A stretch of 64,000 nt of DNA from Paraburkholderia tropica (lineage in GTDB: Bacteria; Pseudomonadota; Gammaproteobacteria; Burkholderiales; Burkholderiaceae), in NCBI RefSeq assembly GCF_900109265.1, contig NZ_FNZM01000004.1, forward strand, positions 124,001-188,000. The letters are read 5' to 3'. Under the pieces are notes generated by a model that did not search any database, was not told the DNA's origin, and saw only the letters and a list, made by a program, of their open reading frames with translations. The stretch's first letter is position 1, and every line of letters begins with the position of its first letter. Positions 51,201 through 59,419 of this stretch are shown here, piece after piece. The position numbers were made by a program, and so were the translations under genes.

Positions 51201-52198
51201 TCGGGATCGTTGGCCCATTGGCGCAGCTTGCTGAACCACGTTTCGCAATTGCGCGTATTCAGTTTCTTCGCGTCGAACAGCTTTTTCTCGCGCGCGGCCG
51301 CAATCAGCCCTTCCGCTTCGTCAATGCCCGTGCGCCACGGCGCTTTCAGCAGTTCGAGCGCGTCGTGCGCCTGCTTGCGGGCTTCGCTCAGCGCGGCTTC
51401 GGGCACGTCGGCGTCGGGCAGCAGTTCGGCGTGACCGAGCAGGCTGCGAATCGCACCGTGCAAGGCATCGGGACTCGCGAACCACGCGCGGACCTGCGCG
51501 GCGTCTTGCGCATCGAGCGGCGCGAGAAACGTGCGCCAGTAATCGCGCACGACTTCGGCGCGCAACTCGGTCTGATCGGCTTCGAGCGTCTGCGAAAACA
51601 GGCTGTCGCTGTCGAATGCGTGCTCGCTCAGCATGCGATTGCACCAGCCGTGAATCGTCGAGACCGCGGCTTCGTCCATCCATTCGGCAGCGAGTTGCAG
51701 ACGGCGCGCGCACGCGGGCCATTGCGCTTCGGGATATTCCGCACGCAGATCGTGCAGCAGATCGGTGCCCGTCGCGCGCTGCGAATCCTCGTCGGGCTCG
51801 GCGCGGAAATACTCGGCCGCTTCGATCAGACGCGCGCGGATCCGCTCGCGCAGCTCCTTCGTGGCTGCGTCCGTGAAGGTCACGACGAGAATTTCCGGCG
51901 GCGTGAGCGGACGCATCGCGGGCTGTGCATCGGCAGCGGTTTCGCTGTGCGCGAGTGCTTCTTCGTCTTCGTGGGATTCGTCGAATTCGTCGAATTCGTC
52001 GAACTCGTCGTCGAAGTCGAATTCGTCGCGCTCCTGAGCGTCACGCGTGCCCGCATGACCGAGCACGAGCCGCACGTAAAGCATCGCGATCGTGAAAGTC
52101 TTGCCCGTGCCCGCGCTCGCTTCGATCAGGCGGCTGCCGTAAAGCGGAAACGAGAGCGGCTTCAATTCGTTGGCGATCATGTCGTCGGCCGGGGTCAT
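48281..52198 (-). CDS. recB: exodeoxyribonuclease V beta subunit (RecB helicase-nuclease)
   Basis: A 1305-residue 3'-5' helicase and nuclease, the catalytic core of RecBCD. Walker A EASAGTGKT is at 26-34, the helicase motif ALIDEFQDTDPVQYRIF lies near 440, and the C-terminal nuclease motif GRYYVADYKSNWLG (the D-Y-K of RecB nucleases) near 1205. An acidic repeat DEFDFDDEFDEFDEFDESHE (58-77) with further acidic residues to 80 sits between the Walker A helix and the next motif; E. coli RecB has no comparable run there. The ATG at 52198 overlaps the recC stop and has AGGAG upstream, so a longer in-frame extension is rejected. Confidence 0.96.
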   Translation of the reverse strand: MTPADDMIANELKPLSFPLYGSRLIEASAGTGKTFTIAMLYVRLVLGHAGTRDAQERDEFDFDDEFDEFDEFDESHEDEEALAHSETAADAQPAMRPLTPPEILVVTFTDAATKELRERIRARLIEAAEYFRAEPDEDSQRATGTDLLHDLRAEYPEAQWPACARRLQLAAEWMDEAAVSTIHGWCNRMLSEHAFDSDSLFSQTLEADQTELRAEVVRDYWRTFLAPLDAQDAAQVRAWFASPDALHGAIRSLLGHAELLPDADVPEAALSEARKQAHDALELLKAPWRTGIDEAEGLIAAAREKKLFDAKKLNTRNCETWFSKLRQWANDPESLHPGFKDDAAVWTRLTPAGLAEIWKDGPPPALDCFVAMEALREALAARPTAKLPILCHAARWIARRFEEEETRRSQMGFDELLTRLLDALKKPNGPRLADIIRKQYPVALIDEFQDTDPVQYRIFDAVYDIQANRNETAIVLIGDPKQAIYAFRGADIYTYLRAREACAGRLYTLKKNFRSTRAMVDAVNRCFEAAEQRPEGSGAFLFRGAPGEANALPFVAADAAGRPDSLVAPGGDVPALNVWWLPASADGKPLSKTAYFASMAASCATEMARLLNLGQAGTAGFEGEHGMRPLQPADMAVLVNNRDEARAIREALAARGVRSVYLSDRDSVYQTPQAEELRYWLGACAEPDDGRLVRSALATGSLGLGWDELDALGRDEIAWEARVLQFRGYREVWRKKGVLPMLRRLLNDFHVPQRLLGASAAAGLNGERALTNLLHLAELLQQASTQLDGEHALIRYLDEQREDESAGGGGDARQLRLESDAGLVQVVTIHKSKGLEYPLVFLPFACAHRAVKADDVPFKWHDEAGNLRVTLEADRQVLAQADRERLGEDLRKLYVALTRARYATWIGYAPVQNVEGSAFGYLVSGGAPLPAEQSATLLGELRGACADIAVAEAPVPTHETFALRGPGVVRGHARMFPRRGREPWWIASYSSLKTVEGTQLAYAAQMAQEEHIAPDTRSEDVFRELLDARVIDDIDADDGLPVSAELAPEGAPMHGFERGADAGSFLHELIEWVANEGFAEVARDATKLRDMIARRCNVRGWSQWIDTLTSWMLAWLSTPLRLPSIDGEAVAPLTLAKLDSASYMAEMEFWVAAHKVNTLELDALVTELTLDGAPRPPLDATRLNGMLKGFIDLLFEHEGRYYVADYKSNWLGADDDSYTESRMSAQILHSRYELQYALYLFALHRLLKARLPDYDYDLHVGGAVYMFLRGGRAPSQGLHCERPPRELIEGLDALFAHHDALEDAA
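51976..52028. repeat. 9-bp tandem repeat inside recB encoding DEFDEFDE
   Basis: Units of TTCGTCGAA (plus strand), about five near-identical copies with one interrupted, encode the acidic Asp-Glu-Phe run of RecB. In-frame 9-bp units can expand or contract by slippage without frameshift. Confidence 0.8.
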
Positions 52199-55100
52199 GC
52201 GGCGTCTCCTGCGTTGTCGGCAGACGCGGCGCCGCTTTTCTTCTTCGATGAAGCGAGCGGCGCGCGCTGCACCGGCAGCAATAACGTGGCCGCGAGCGTC
52301 GCGAATTCGTCGTTCGCGATCAGCGTGTCGAAGTCGGGAAATGCGCGGCGCACGTACGGATTCGTCTCGCACTCGCCCGCCATGCGCGCCGCGCCCTCGA
52401 AGGCCGTGCGCGCCGCTTCCCACGCTTCGGCGGGCACCGCGCCCGACGCCGCGTCGTAGTCCGCCGGCAATTTGCGCAGCCAGGCGAAAGCCGTTTTCAC
52501 CGCGAGCGGCAACGGCCGCCGCGCGCCTTCGTCCCACGCCGCCAGCAGCGCGAGCAGCCACGCGCGCGCGGTCTCGCGCGCGAGCGGCGCGAACTCCGCC
52601 ACGCCCACCTTACTCACCACGACCGTGGTCACTTCGCCCACCGCGAGTTGCGCTGCAACGTGCGCGACCCAGTATGCGACGAGCCGTTCGCCGCGATACT
52701 TGTTGTCCTTCACGAGCGTGCCGGGTTCGAGAATCACGCGCCCGAGCGTGCCGTCCTCGCCTTCGCGAATATCGTCGAGCCAATCCTGCACGTCGATCGT
52801 GCGACCTTCGCGCGCGAGATCCAGACGAATTTCATATTGATCGGTACGCAGACGCGGCCAGCGCGCGAGCGCCTTGCGATATTCGATGAACAGTTCTTCC
52901 ATCGGCGCGAGCAGTTCCTCGCCGATCACTTCGCCGAAGCCGCCGCTCGCGAGATCGCCGCTGCGATGCATGCGTTCGAGCCGCTCGCGCGCGACCGGTT
53001 CGAGATCGGTTTCGCCGCGCTCCATCGCCGCCACCTGCGCGCGAATCAGTTCGCCCTGCAACTGCCACGCCTGCAATGCATCCACTTCGAACGGCTCGTG
53101 GTTCTCGCTCGCTTCGTCCTGCATTTCGAGCGCGACGCGCAGACGCTGACGAAAAAAGCTGCGCACCGGATCGCGGAGAAACTCCGCGAGTTCACGCACC
53201 GAAAGCGGCTCGTCGCGCTCGGGCGCGGGCAGCGTAGGCGCGTCGGCTGCGCCGCTCGCCAGCGGCGCGGGACGGCTCCATTCGTGCGCATAGGTGTACA
53301 GCGGCGCGTGACGCGGATCGGCCGGAAAGTAGTCGGCGCTGAACGGCTGCAACCGATGTTCGATCGTGAGCGCGTCGAGTAGCGCGTCGGGCTTGCCGTC
53401 TTCGCTGTCGAGCCGCCAGCCCGCCTTGATGTGATCGCGCAACTGCCCGACCAGCACCGAAGGCGGACGCGGTGTGTTGTCGGTCACGCTGCGGCCGATC
53501 CACGAGATATGCAGATGCTCGCGTGCGGACAGCAGCGCTTCGAGAAACAGATAGCGGTCGTCCTCGCGGCGCGAACGGTCGCCGGGACGATAGTCGCGCC
53601 GCATCAGGTCGAAGTCGAGCGGCGTGCGGCTGCGCGGATAATCGCCGTCGTTCATCCCGAGCAGACAGACGTAGCGAAACGGAATCGCGCGCATCGGCAT
53701 GAGCGTGGCGAAGGTCACCGCGCCTGCGAAAAAGCGCTGCGAAAGGCCGCCGCCGTCGAGCTGGCCGAGCCAGTTTTCGGCGACGATGGCGAGCGGCAGC
53801 GCGTCCGTGAGTTCGGCTTCGCTGCACGCGTCGCGCCACGTTTCGAGCGCGCTGTCGAGGCGTTCGAGCGTGTACGCGTCCTCGCCTTCGTCGGTGGCGA
53901 AGAAGGTGGCCTTCAACGCGCGCAGACGCTCGCACCAGACGTCCACGCTCGCCGGTTCGCGCAGCGTGCGCCATGCGTGGTCGAGTGCGTCGATCAGGCG
54001 TGTAAGCGGGCCAAGCAAGGCCGCGTCGAGCCCGCCGATTTCCGCATACGGCTCGATTCCGCGCCACGCGCTCGCACGATCTCCGGCCGCATAACCGAGC
54101 AGCATCCGGCGCAGCCCGAAAGCCCAACTGTTCGGCGCGCCGCTTTCGCCACGCGGCAGGCCGAGGCTCGCGCGCTGTTCGGCATGCAAACCCCAGCGGA
54201 TATTCGCGCCATCGATCCAGTTGCGCAGCGTCGGCACATCCTCCGCGTCGATCTCGAAGCGCGTGCGCACGGCGGGCACTTCGAGCAGATCGAGCACGTC
54301 GCTCACGGTGACGCGTCCGTGCGGCAGCGCGAGCAGCATTTCGAGCGCGCCGATCAACGGATCGAATGCGCGCTGCGCGCGGTCCGCGACGCTGAACGGG
54401 ATATAGCGCGGATCGTCGCTATCGACAAGACCGAACACGGCTTGAATATGCGGCGTGTAAATCTCGATGTCGGGCACCATCACGATCACGTCGCGCGGCC
54501 GCATCGCGGGGTCGGCCGCGAACGCCGCGAGCAGACGGTCGTGCAGGATCTCCACTTCGCGCTGCGCGCTGTGCGCAACGTGAAAGCGGATCGACTCGTC
54601 GGTCTGCGGATCGACGGCGGGCCAATGCTCGCGCGTCTCCGGCAGCGGACGCAGATCGCGAATATCGTCCTGCAACTCCTGCAGCAGCGTGTGCGCGTCG
54701 GCGCCGTCGAACAGATCGATACGCTGACCGATGCGCGTGAAATGCGGCGTGTAGGTTTCGCGCGCTTCGTCGCTGTCGTATTCGTCGAGCAGGCCGATGA
54801 AGTCGCGCCCCTGCTTGCCCCACGCCGCCAGCAAGGGTTGCGCGTGCAGATGCAGTTGCGATTCGTCGAGCACGGCGGGCGCGCCCGCGCGGCGGCGCTG
54901 ACGCGCGTGACGCGCGCGCAGCAGATCCTGGTCGGCGACGATATCGGCCCAGTAGTGCATGCACGGGTTGTGCACGCAGAGCAGCACCTGGCTCCAGCGC
55001 GCGAGCGCCGCAAGCACTTCGAGTGACTGGCGCGGCAGACTCGAAATGCCGAACACCACGAGGCGGCGCGGCAGGCCACGCGGCCTCGGCTCGCCTTCCT

Positions 55101-55782
55101 GCCACGCCTGCGCGCGGCGCATGAAGAGATCGTGCACGGCGGCGCGGCCGGTTTGCGCGAGTGCGCTACCCGCAGGCGCGCGCTCGCTCACGTCGGCGAG
55201 CAGCGCGCGCCAGAGCGCGGCTTGCCAGCGCGCGTCGTCGGCGAGCGGCACGCGGTTGTTGCGCGCGTCGATCAGCACGTCGTCGTGATCGGCCCACGCA
55301 GCGAGCCAGTCGGCGCGATACACCTGGTACTGGTCGAACAGGTCGGCCACGCGTTGCGCGAGCTGAAAACACTTGCGCTGTTCCTCGTCGTTGGCCATGA
55401 AGCGCTTGAGCGGCTCGTAGCCCGGCTCGTCGAGCAGCGCGGGCAGCATGCGCATCAGCCGCCAGACGAGGCGCGATTTATCGAACGGCGAGACGGCCGG
55501 CACCGCGTCCTCGCCCAGCACCGCGCGATACACCTGCCAGAGAAAACGCGACGGCAGCGACATTTCGAGCGCCGCTGCGATGCCACACCCGCCGTCCTCG
55601 GGATCGGCGGCGAACGCGAGCTTGAGCCACTGCGCGATGCCGTTACTCTGCACCAGCAGCATTTCCTTTTCGAGCGGCGCGATGGGATGCTGACCGATCC
55701 ACTGAACGATCAGGTCGCGCAGCCGTTCAGGCTCGTTGCCGTGAACGAGCATCAGGCCCGGAGGCAAGGCGCGCGCGTTCAC
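52195..55782 (-). CDS. recC: exodeoxyribonuclease V gamma subunit (RecC)
   Basis: A 1195-residue subunit that reads Chi sites and holds the strand-splitting pin of RecBCD; it has a helicase-like fold without ATPase motifs. The N-terminus MNARALPPGLMLVHGNEPER and blocks MLLVQSNGIAQWLKLAFAAD, EMSLPSRFLWQVYRAVLG, VFGISSLPRQSLEVLAALAR and RAIPFRYVCLLGMNDGDYPR are the family's. The start is GTG at 55782, with GGAG eight bases upstream. It is first in recC-recB-recD, each overlapping the next by 4 bp. Its length exceeds E. coli RecC (1122) modestly. Confidence 0.95.
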   Translation of the reverse strand: MNARALPPGLMLVHGNEPERLRDLIVQWIGQHPIAPLEKEMLLVQSNGIAQWLKLAFAADPEDGGCGIAAALEMSLPSRFLWQVYRAVLGEDAVPAVSPFDKSRLVWRLMRMLPALLDEPGYEPLKRFMANDEEQRKCFQLAQRVADLFDQYQVYRADWLAAWADHDDVLIDARNNRVPLADDARWQAALWRALLADVSERAPAGSALAQTGRAAVHDLFMRRAQAWQEGEPRPRGLPRRLVVFGISSLPRQSLEVLAALARWSQVLLCVHNPCMHYWADIVADQDLLRARHARQRRRAGAPAVLDESQLHLHAQPLLAAWGKQGRDFIGLLDEYDSDEARETYTPHFTRIGQRIDLFDGADAHTLLQELQDDIRDLRPLPETREHWPAVDPQTDESIRFHVAHSAQREVEILHDRLLAAFAADPAMRPRDVIVMVPDIEIYTPHIQAVFGLVDSDDPRYIPFSVADRAQRAFDPLIGALEMLLALPHGRVTVSDVLDLLEVPAVRTRFEIDAEDVPTLRNWIDGANIRWGLHAEQRASLGLPRGESGAPNSWAFGLRRMLLGYAAGDRASAWRGIEPYAEIGGLDAALLGPLTRLIDALDHAWRTLREPASVDVWCERLRALKATFFATDEGEDAYTLERLDSALETWRDACSEAELTDALPLAIVAENWLGQLDGGGLSQRFFAGAVTFATLMPMRAIPFRYVCLLGMNDGDYPRSRTPLDFDLMRRDYRPGDRSRREDDRYLFLEALLSAREHLHISWIGRSVTDNTPRPPSVLVGQLRDHIKAGWRLDSEDGKPDALLDALTIEHRLQPFSADYFPADPRHAPLYTYAHEWSRPAPLASGAADAPTLPAPERDEPLSVRELAEFLRDPVRSFFRQRLRVALEMQDEASENHEPFEVDALQAWQLQGELIRAQVAAMERGETDLEPVARERLERMHRSGDLASGGFGEVIGEELLAPMEELFIEYRKALARWPRLRTDQYEIRLDLAREGRTIDVQDWLDDIREGEDGTLGRVILEPGTLVKDNKYRGERLVAYWVAHVAAQLAVGEVTTVVVSKVGVAEFAPLARETARAWLLALLAAWDEGARRPLPLAVKTAFAWLRKLPADYDAASGAVPAEAWEAARTAFEGAARMAGECETNPYVRRAFPDFDTLIANDEFATLAATLLLPVQRAPLASSKKKSGAASADNAGDAA

Positions 55783-56237
55783 ATGCGGCTCCGTTGCGGC
55801 GCGCGGGCGGGCCGGGAAAGAAGATCGTGCGGGTGGAATGCGGCCATGTCGCCTGGTCGTAAATGTCGCAAATGTTGCCGATAGGAAACTCGGGCGCGAG
55901 GTGGCGGGGGGTGGTTCATGCTGCCCCGAGGAAGCCCGCGGCCCGATGCGATAGTTTACGACATTGGCGTGCTCAACGATGGCCGGCTTTGCGGCGCGGC
56001 CGGCGACGGCTCAGGCCGATTCAGGCCGCGCATACGTCCGGATCGGCATGGCGTCCACGTCGAGGATGACGTGGACCGCATGAAGGCTTTCGTGCGCGGA
56101 TCGCGCGGTGTCGCGCGCGTTTGGCGCGAACATGCGCTGAAGTGATGGTCGCGAAGTCGCGGTCGAATCCGCGGTCGAATCCGCGCTTGAATTCGACCGC
56201 GCGCTTCGTTCTCGTCCGGCTGGCGCAGCCGCCGCGC
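55783..56237. other. intergenic region, no supported gene
   Basis: 455 bp upstream of recC. Two overlapping frames on the plus strand (55863-56145) have no ribosome site and poor composition. The recC promoter should lie here. The right end has a tandem CGCGGTCGAATC repeat (56158-56182) and the hairpin listed next. Confidence 0.5.
56171..56200 (-). terminator. hairpin after the flavoprotein gene
   Basis: A perfect 10-bp stem GCGGTCGAAT / ATTCGACCGC with a 10-base loop, 38 bp after the stop codon of the minus-strand oxidoreductase. No U-run, so of uncertain strength. Confidence 0.5.
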
Positions 56238-57479
56238 TCAGGCCAGCGTGGCCGCCGCGAACTTGCCGATATCCGTCGCCGGATCGCGCAGCGCCGCCAC
56301 GTCGAGCGTCTTGCCCGAACCGACCAGCTTCTTGCCGCACAGGAAATCGGGCATCGAACTGACCGCATCGACCGCCAGCAGCGTGCCGTTTTTCAGGTAG
56401 TAGACGGCAAAGCGACGCGCCGCCGGATCGCCGCGCACGACGGTCTCGTCGTAGCCTTCGAGCAGGCCGACGGTCTGCAGCTTCAGTTCGTACTGATCGG
56501 ACCAGAACCACGGTGCGTCGCAGGCCGGACGCGGCTTGCCGACGATCGCCGCCGCCGCGAGCTTCGCCTGTTCGACCGCGTTGTGCACGCTTTCGAGGCG
56601 GCCCGTGCGGCTGTAGTGCGAAAGCGGACGGCTCGCGCAGTCGCCGATGGCGAATACGTCCGCGTCGGAGGTGCGCGAATCGTCGTCGACCTGAATGCCG
56701 TTGACGCAGACGATGCCCGCCGTCTCGGCCAGCCCCACGTTCGGCACGATGCCGATGCCGATCAGCGCCAGCGTGGCCGGCACGACTTCGCCGCCCGCGA
56801 GCTGCACGCCCGTGAGCTTGCCGTTTTCGCCGACCAGCGCCTCGATCTTCGCGTTCAGGCGCAGATCGACGCCCTGCGCGCGATGCAGGTCGGCGTAGAA
56901 CGTCGACACGATTTCGCCCGTCACGCGGCCCAGCACGCGCGGCGCGGCTTCCAGCACGGTCACGTCGTGGCCGAGCTGACGCGCGGCGGCGGCGGCTTCC
57001 AGGCCGATATAGCCCGCGCCGATCACGACGAGCTTTTCGCCAGGCTGAACGCGTTCGCGCAGCACGTCGGCGTCGGCGAGCGTGCGCAGCGCGACCACGC
57101 CCGAGAGGTCGTGGCCCGGCACCGTCAGCGCGCGCGGCAGCGAACCGGTCGCGAGAATCAGCTTGTCGTAGTGCAGGCTGCTGCCGTCGCCGAGCGTGAG
57201 CGTATGGCCCGCGCGGTCGAGCGACTGCGCGCTCACGCCGAGCTTCAGCTCGATACGGTTGTCTTCGTAGAACTGGCGCGGCTTGAGCCAGAGGCGCTCG
57301 ACGTCGGTCTCGCCCTTCAGATACGCCTTGCTGAGCGGCGGACGATGATACGGCGGCACGGGCTCCTCGCCCACCAGCACGATGCGCCCTTCAAAACCGT
57401 ATTGACGCAGCAGCGCCGCGGCGTTGCCACCCGCGTGCCCTGCCCCGACGATCACCACCGTGCTGCCCTGTTCCTGCAT
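56238..57479 (-). CDS. FAD-dependent oxidoreductase (ferredoxin/rubredoxin reductase type)
   Basis: A 413-residue flavoprotein passing electrons from NAD(P)H to a small iron-sulfur carrier. The FAD site VVIVGAGHAGGNAAALLRQY is at about 8-27, YHRPPLSKAYLKG follows, the NAD(P) site is LVVIGAGYIGLEAAAAARQL at about 151-170, and a second FAD motif VFAIGDCA is near 285. The C-terminal reductase domain (WFWSDQYELKLQTVG) is typical of rhodocoxin/putidaredoxin reductases. GGGAG precedes the ATG. No P450, dioxygenase or ferredoxin gene lies nearby, so its partner is elsewhere. Confidence 0.92.
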   Translation of the reverse strand: MQEQGSTVVIVGAGHAGGNAAALLRQYGFEGRIVLVGEEPVPPYHRPPLSKAYLKGETDVERLWLKPRQFYEDNRIELKLGVSAQSLDRAGHTLTLGDGSSLHYDKLILATGSLPRALTVPGHDLSGVVALRTLADADVLRERVQPGEKLVVIGAGYIGLEAAAAARQLGHDVTVLEAAPRVLGRVTGEIVSTFYADLHRAQGVDLRLNAKIEALVGENGKLTGVQLAGGEVVPATLALIGIGIVPNVGLAETAGIVCVNGIQVDDDSRTSDADVFAIGDCASRPLSHYSRTGRLESVHNAVEQAKLAAAAIVGKPRPACDAPWFWSDQYELKLQTVGLLEGYDETVVRGDPAARRFAVYYLKNGTLLAVDAVSSMPDFLCGKKLVGSGKTLDVAALRDPATDIGKFAAATLA

Positions 57480-57583
57480 GTCCGCTCCCTGAGGTCTGCG
57501 TGCGCGCGGCCCGCGCGCCGTGTTCGTGTTTCGTATCCGCGTCGCCTGTTTCGTTCAGGCACGCTTAAGCCCGCCATTTTCGC

Positions 57584-57648
57584 ATCGGAAACACGCGGCT
57601 TGTGTCTTGCTTGCGCCTGCTTGCGCCCGCTTGCGCCGTGTTTCCGAT
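57584..57648. repeat. 12-bp inverted repeat enclosing three 10-bp tandem repeats
   Basis: ATCGGAAACACG (57584-57595) and CGTGTTTCCGAT (57637-57648) are perfect complements. Between them GCTTGCGCC(T/C) is repeated three times (57609-57637). The right arm runs into TTTCCGATCGGCAA (57641-57654), a copy of the palindrome family. Confidence 0.75.
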
Positions 57649-57751
57649 CGGCAACGCGCGCTCGCGCCGCTGGCCGGGACCGAGATCATCTCACGATCGC
57701 GCCGGCTGCCCCGCAAAAGTCCCCGTTCGGCGCGGGGATCGGTATCGCCGC

Positions 57752-58723
57752 TCAATCGAGCGCGCGGTCGTTCGGCGCGGCGTAGAGCTTGCGCAGCGCG
57801 TCGCTCATCGGAAACCGCCAGTCCGCGCCGCTGCCGGGCGTCGGCTGCTCGAACCACTTCGTGTAGAGCTTGCCCATTTCGCCGCTCCTCATGAGCGCGC
57901 TCATCGCGTCGTCGACGACCTGACGGAAGGCCGGGTCGCCGTTGCGCATCACGAACGCATACGCCTCGGACGACTGCGGCGTGCCGACGATCACCCAGTC
58001 CGCCGGCTTCGCCATGTGGGCGCGCGTGCCCGCGAGCAGGACGTCGTCCATCATGTAAGCCACGGCGCGGCCCGATTCGAGCATGCGCCGTCCCTCGCCG
58101 TAGTCGTGCGCGCTGAGCACCTGCATGTTCATGTGGCGATCGAGATTCATGCGGCGCAACATGCGTTCGGACGTCGTGCCCTGATTCGTGACCACGGTCT
58201 TGCCCGCGAGGTCCGGAAAATCGTGAATGCCCGAGTTGCGGCGCGTGAGCAAGCGCGTATCGGCGATGAAAAACGTGTCGGAGAACTGCACCTGGCGCTG
58301 GCGCGCGCGGGTATTGGTCGTGACGCCGCAGACTAGATCGACGCTGCCGTTCTGCACGAGCGGCATGAGATTCTGCGACGTGACGGCGATAAAGCGCACG
58401 CCCAGCCCCGGCCGCTGCGTGCGCGCCTTGACCGCCGCGATCACGCGGTCGCATATGTCCTGCGAAAAGCCGACGACCTTGCCGTTCGCATCGACGGACG
58501 AAAACGGCACCGAGGTCTCGCTGTAGCCGATCGCGATCGCGTTGGCGTCGCGGATCTTGTCGAGCGTGGGCTGCGCGACCTGCGCGCGCGCCAGCCCCGG
58601 CCACGCCACGGCAGCCGCCGCCATCGCAACGAACGCGACGAACGTGACGGACACGACGGACCTGACGAGCGCGGTGCCGGCGGCGGCACGCAGACCTGAC
58701 GGCGGGCGCCTCAATCGGCTCAT
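57752..58723 (-). CDS. ABC-type amino-acid substrate-binding protein (GltI-like)
   Basis: A 323-residue periplasmic binding protein. After a long signal peptide (about 1-48, ending ARAQV) comes LDKIRDANAIAIGYSETSVP and the two-lobe SBP3 fold, with GFSQDICDRVIAAVKAR, RFIAVTSQNLMPLVQNGSVD and KTVVTNQGTTSERML; these resemble glutamate/aspartate-binding GltI. No permease or ATPase genes adjoin, so it is an orphan binding protein that may use another locus. The ATG at 58723 has GGAGAGAGA upstream. It is divergent from the Rap1a-like gene. Confidence 0.9.
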   Translation of the reverse strand: MSRLRRPPSGLRAAAGTALVRSVVSVTFVAFVAMAAAAVAWPGLARAQVAQPTLDKIRDANAIAIGYSETSVPFSSVDANGKVVGFSQDICDRVIAAVKARTQRPGLGVRFIAVTSQNLMPLVQNGSVDLVCGVTTNTRARQRQVQFSDTFFIADTRLLTRRNSGIHDFPDLAGKTVVTNQGTTSERMLRRMNLDRHMNMQVLSAHDYGEGRRMLESGRAVAYMMDDVLLAGTRAHMAKPADWVIVGTPQSSEAYAFVMRNGDPAFRQVVDDAMSALMRSGEMGKLYTKWFEQPTPGSGADWRFPMSDALRKLYAAPNDRALD

Positions 58724-58973
58724 AACAGTCTCTCTCCTTGTTGACGGGCGAACGGCAGCAAACCTTGCGCGCATCCCGAAATCCGATGCCGCCCTGCATC
58801 ATGCCACGGCCATCGCTTCCCCTTGACGGACGGCAAGCCTGAGATAAAGCGGCGCGGCTATCCTTGCGCCCGGCTCGCACGGGCCGCCGCGCGCATCGGC
58901 CTCGCCGGCACGCCGCGCTCGCGCATTCCGCATTCGCGCTGTATTCGTTCGCACTCCCTCCTTCGGAAGCAAT

Positions 58974-59348
58974 ATGATCAAGGCAACCCTCACCGCGCTG
59001 GCGCTTGCTGCCGCATTCACCGCCGGCAGCGCATCGGCGCAACCGGCGCCCGCGCAAGCCGCGCCCTCCATCGATCAGTCCGATGTGTTCTACGCCGCCT
59101 GCCAGAAGCCCGAGAACCGCGACGCCTGCCTGCTGTACATGGCCGGCTACGCCAACGGCGCGCTCGTGCAGGCGCTGCTCGACCGCCAGCAGCCGCGCTA
59201 CTGCCTGCCGCCGACGGCCACGCGTCCGCAGCAACTCGGCGCGGTGCTCGCGTATATGAAGGGCCATCTGGAAAATATGCTCGAGCCCACGGGCGCGGTC
59301 GTCTACAAGGCGCTGATCGCCGCGTACCCCTGCCAGGCGAAGCGCTGA
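58974..59348 (+). CDS. exported Rap1a/Tai-like domain protein
   Basis: A 124-residue secreted protein. A signal peptide (1-22, ending SASA) precedes a small helical domain with four Cys (43, 52, 77, 120) that could form two disulfides. The pattern DVFYAACQKPENRDACLLYM and YMKGHLENMLEPTGAVVY resembles Rap1a/Tai immunity-type domains, which in type VI secretion systems protect against peptidoglycan amidase effectors. No effector or T6SS gene is nearby, so immunity function is only a possibility. Many Burkholderiaceae carry solitary copies. Confidence 0.7.
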   Translation: MIKATLTALALAAAFTAGSASAQPAPAQAAPSIDQSDVFYAACQKPENRDACLLYMAGYANGALVQALLDRQQPRYCLPPTATRPQQLGAVLAYMKGHLENMLEPTGAVVYKALIAAYPCQAKR

Positions 59349-59419
59349 ACCTGCGCGGGCGCGGGCAACGGGGCTAGAATCGGCACACGCCCCAAGGCCC
59401 CGACTGGAGACGCCCCGCC

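Noticed and set aside
48305..52459. Very long plus-strand frame opposite recB
   Set aside because: It mirrors the recB codons; Arg/His/Ala-rich with no recognisable motif or ribosome site.
55863..56145. Two overlapping plus-strand frames upstream of recC
   Set aside because: No start signal and no conserved-looking segment.
58974..59348. Reading the Rap1a-like gene as part of a toxin-immunity or T6SS locus
   Set aside because: No effector, VgrG, Hcp or structural T6SS gene is within the window; solitary copies are common, so only the domain resemblance is reported.
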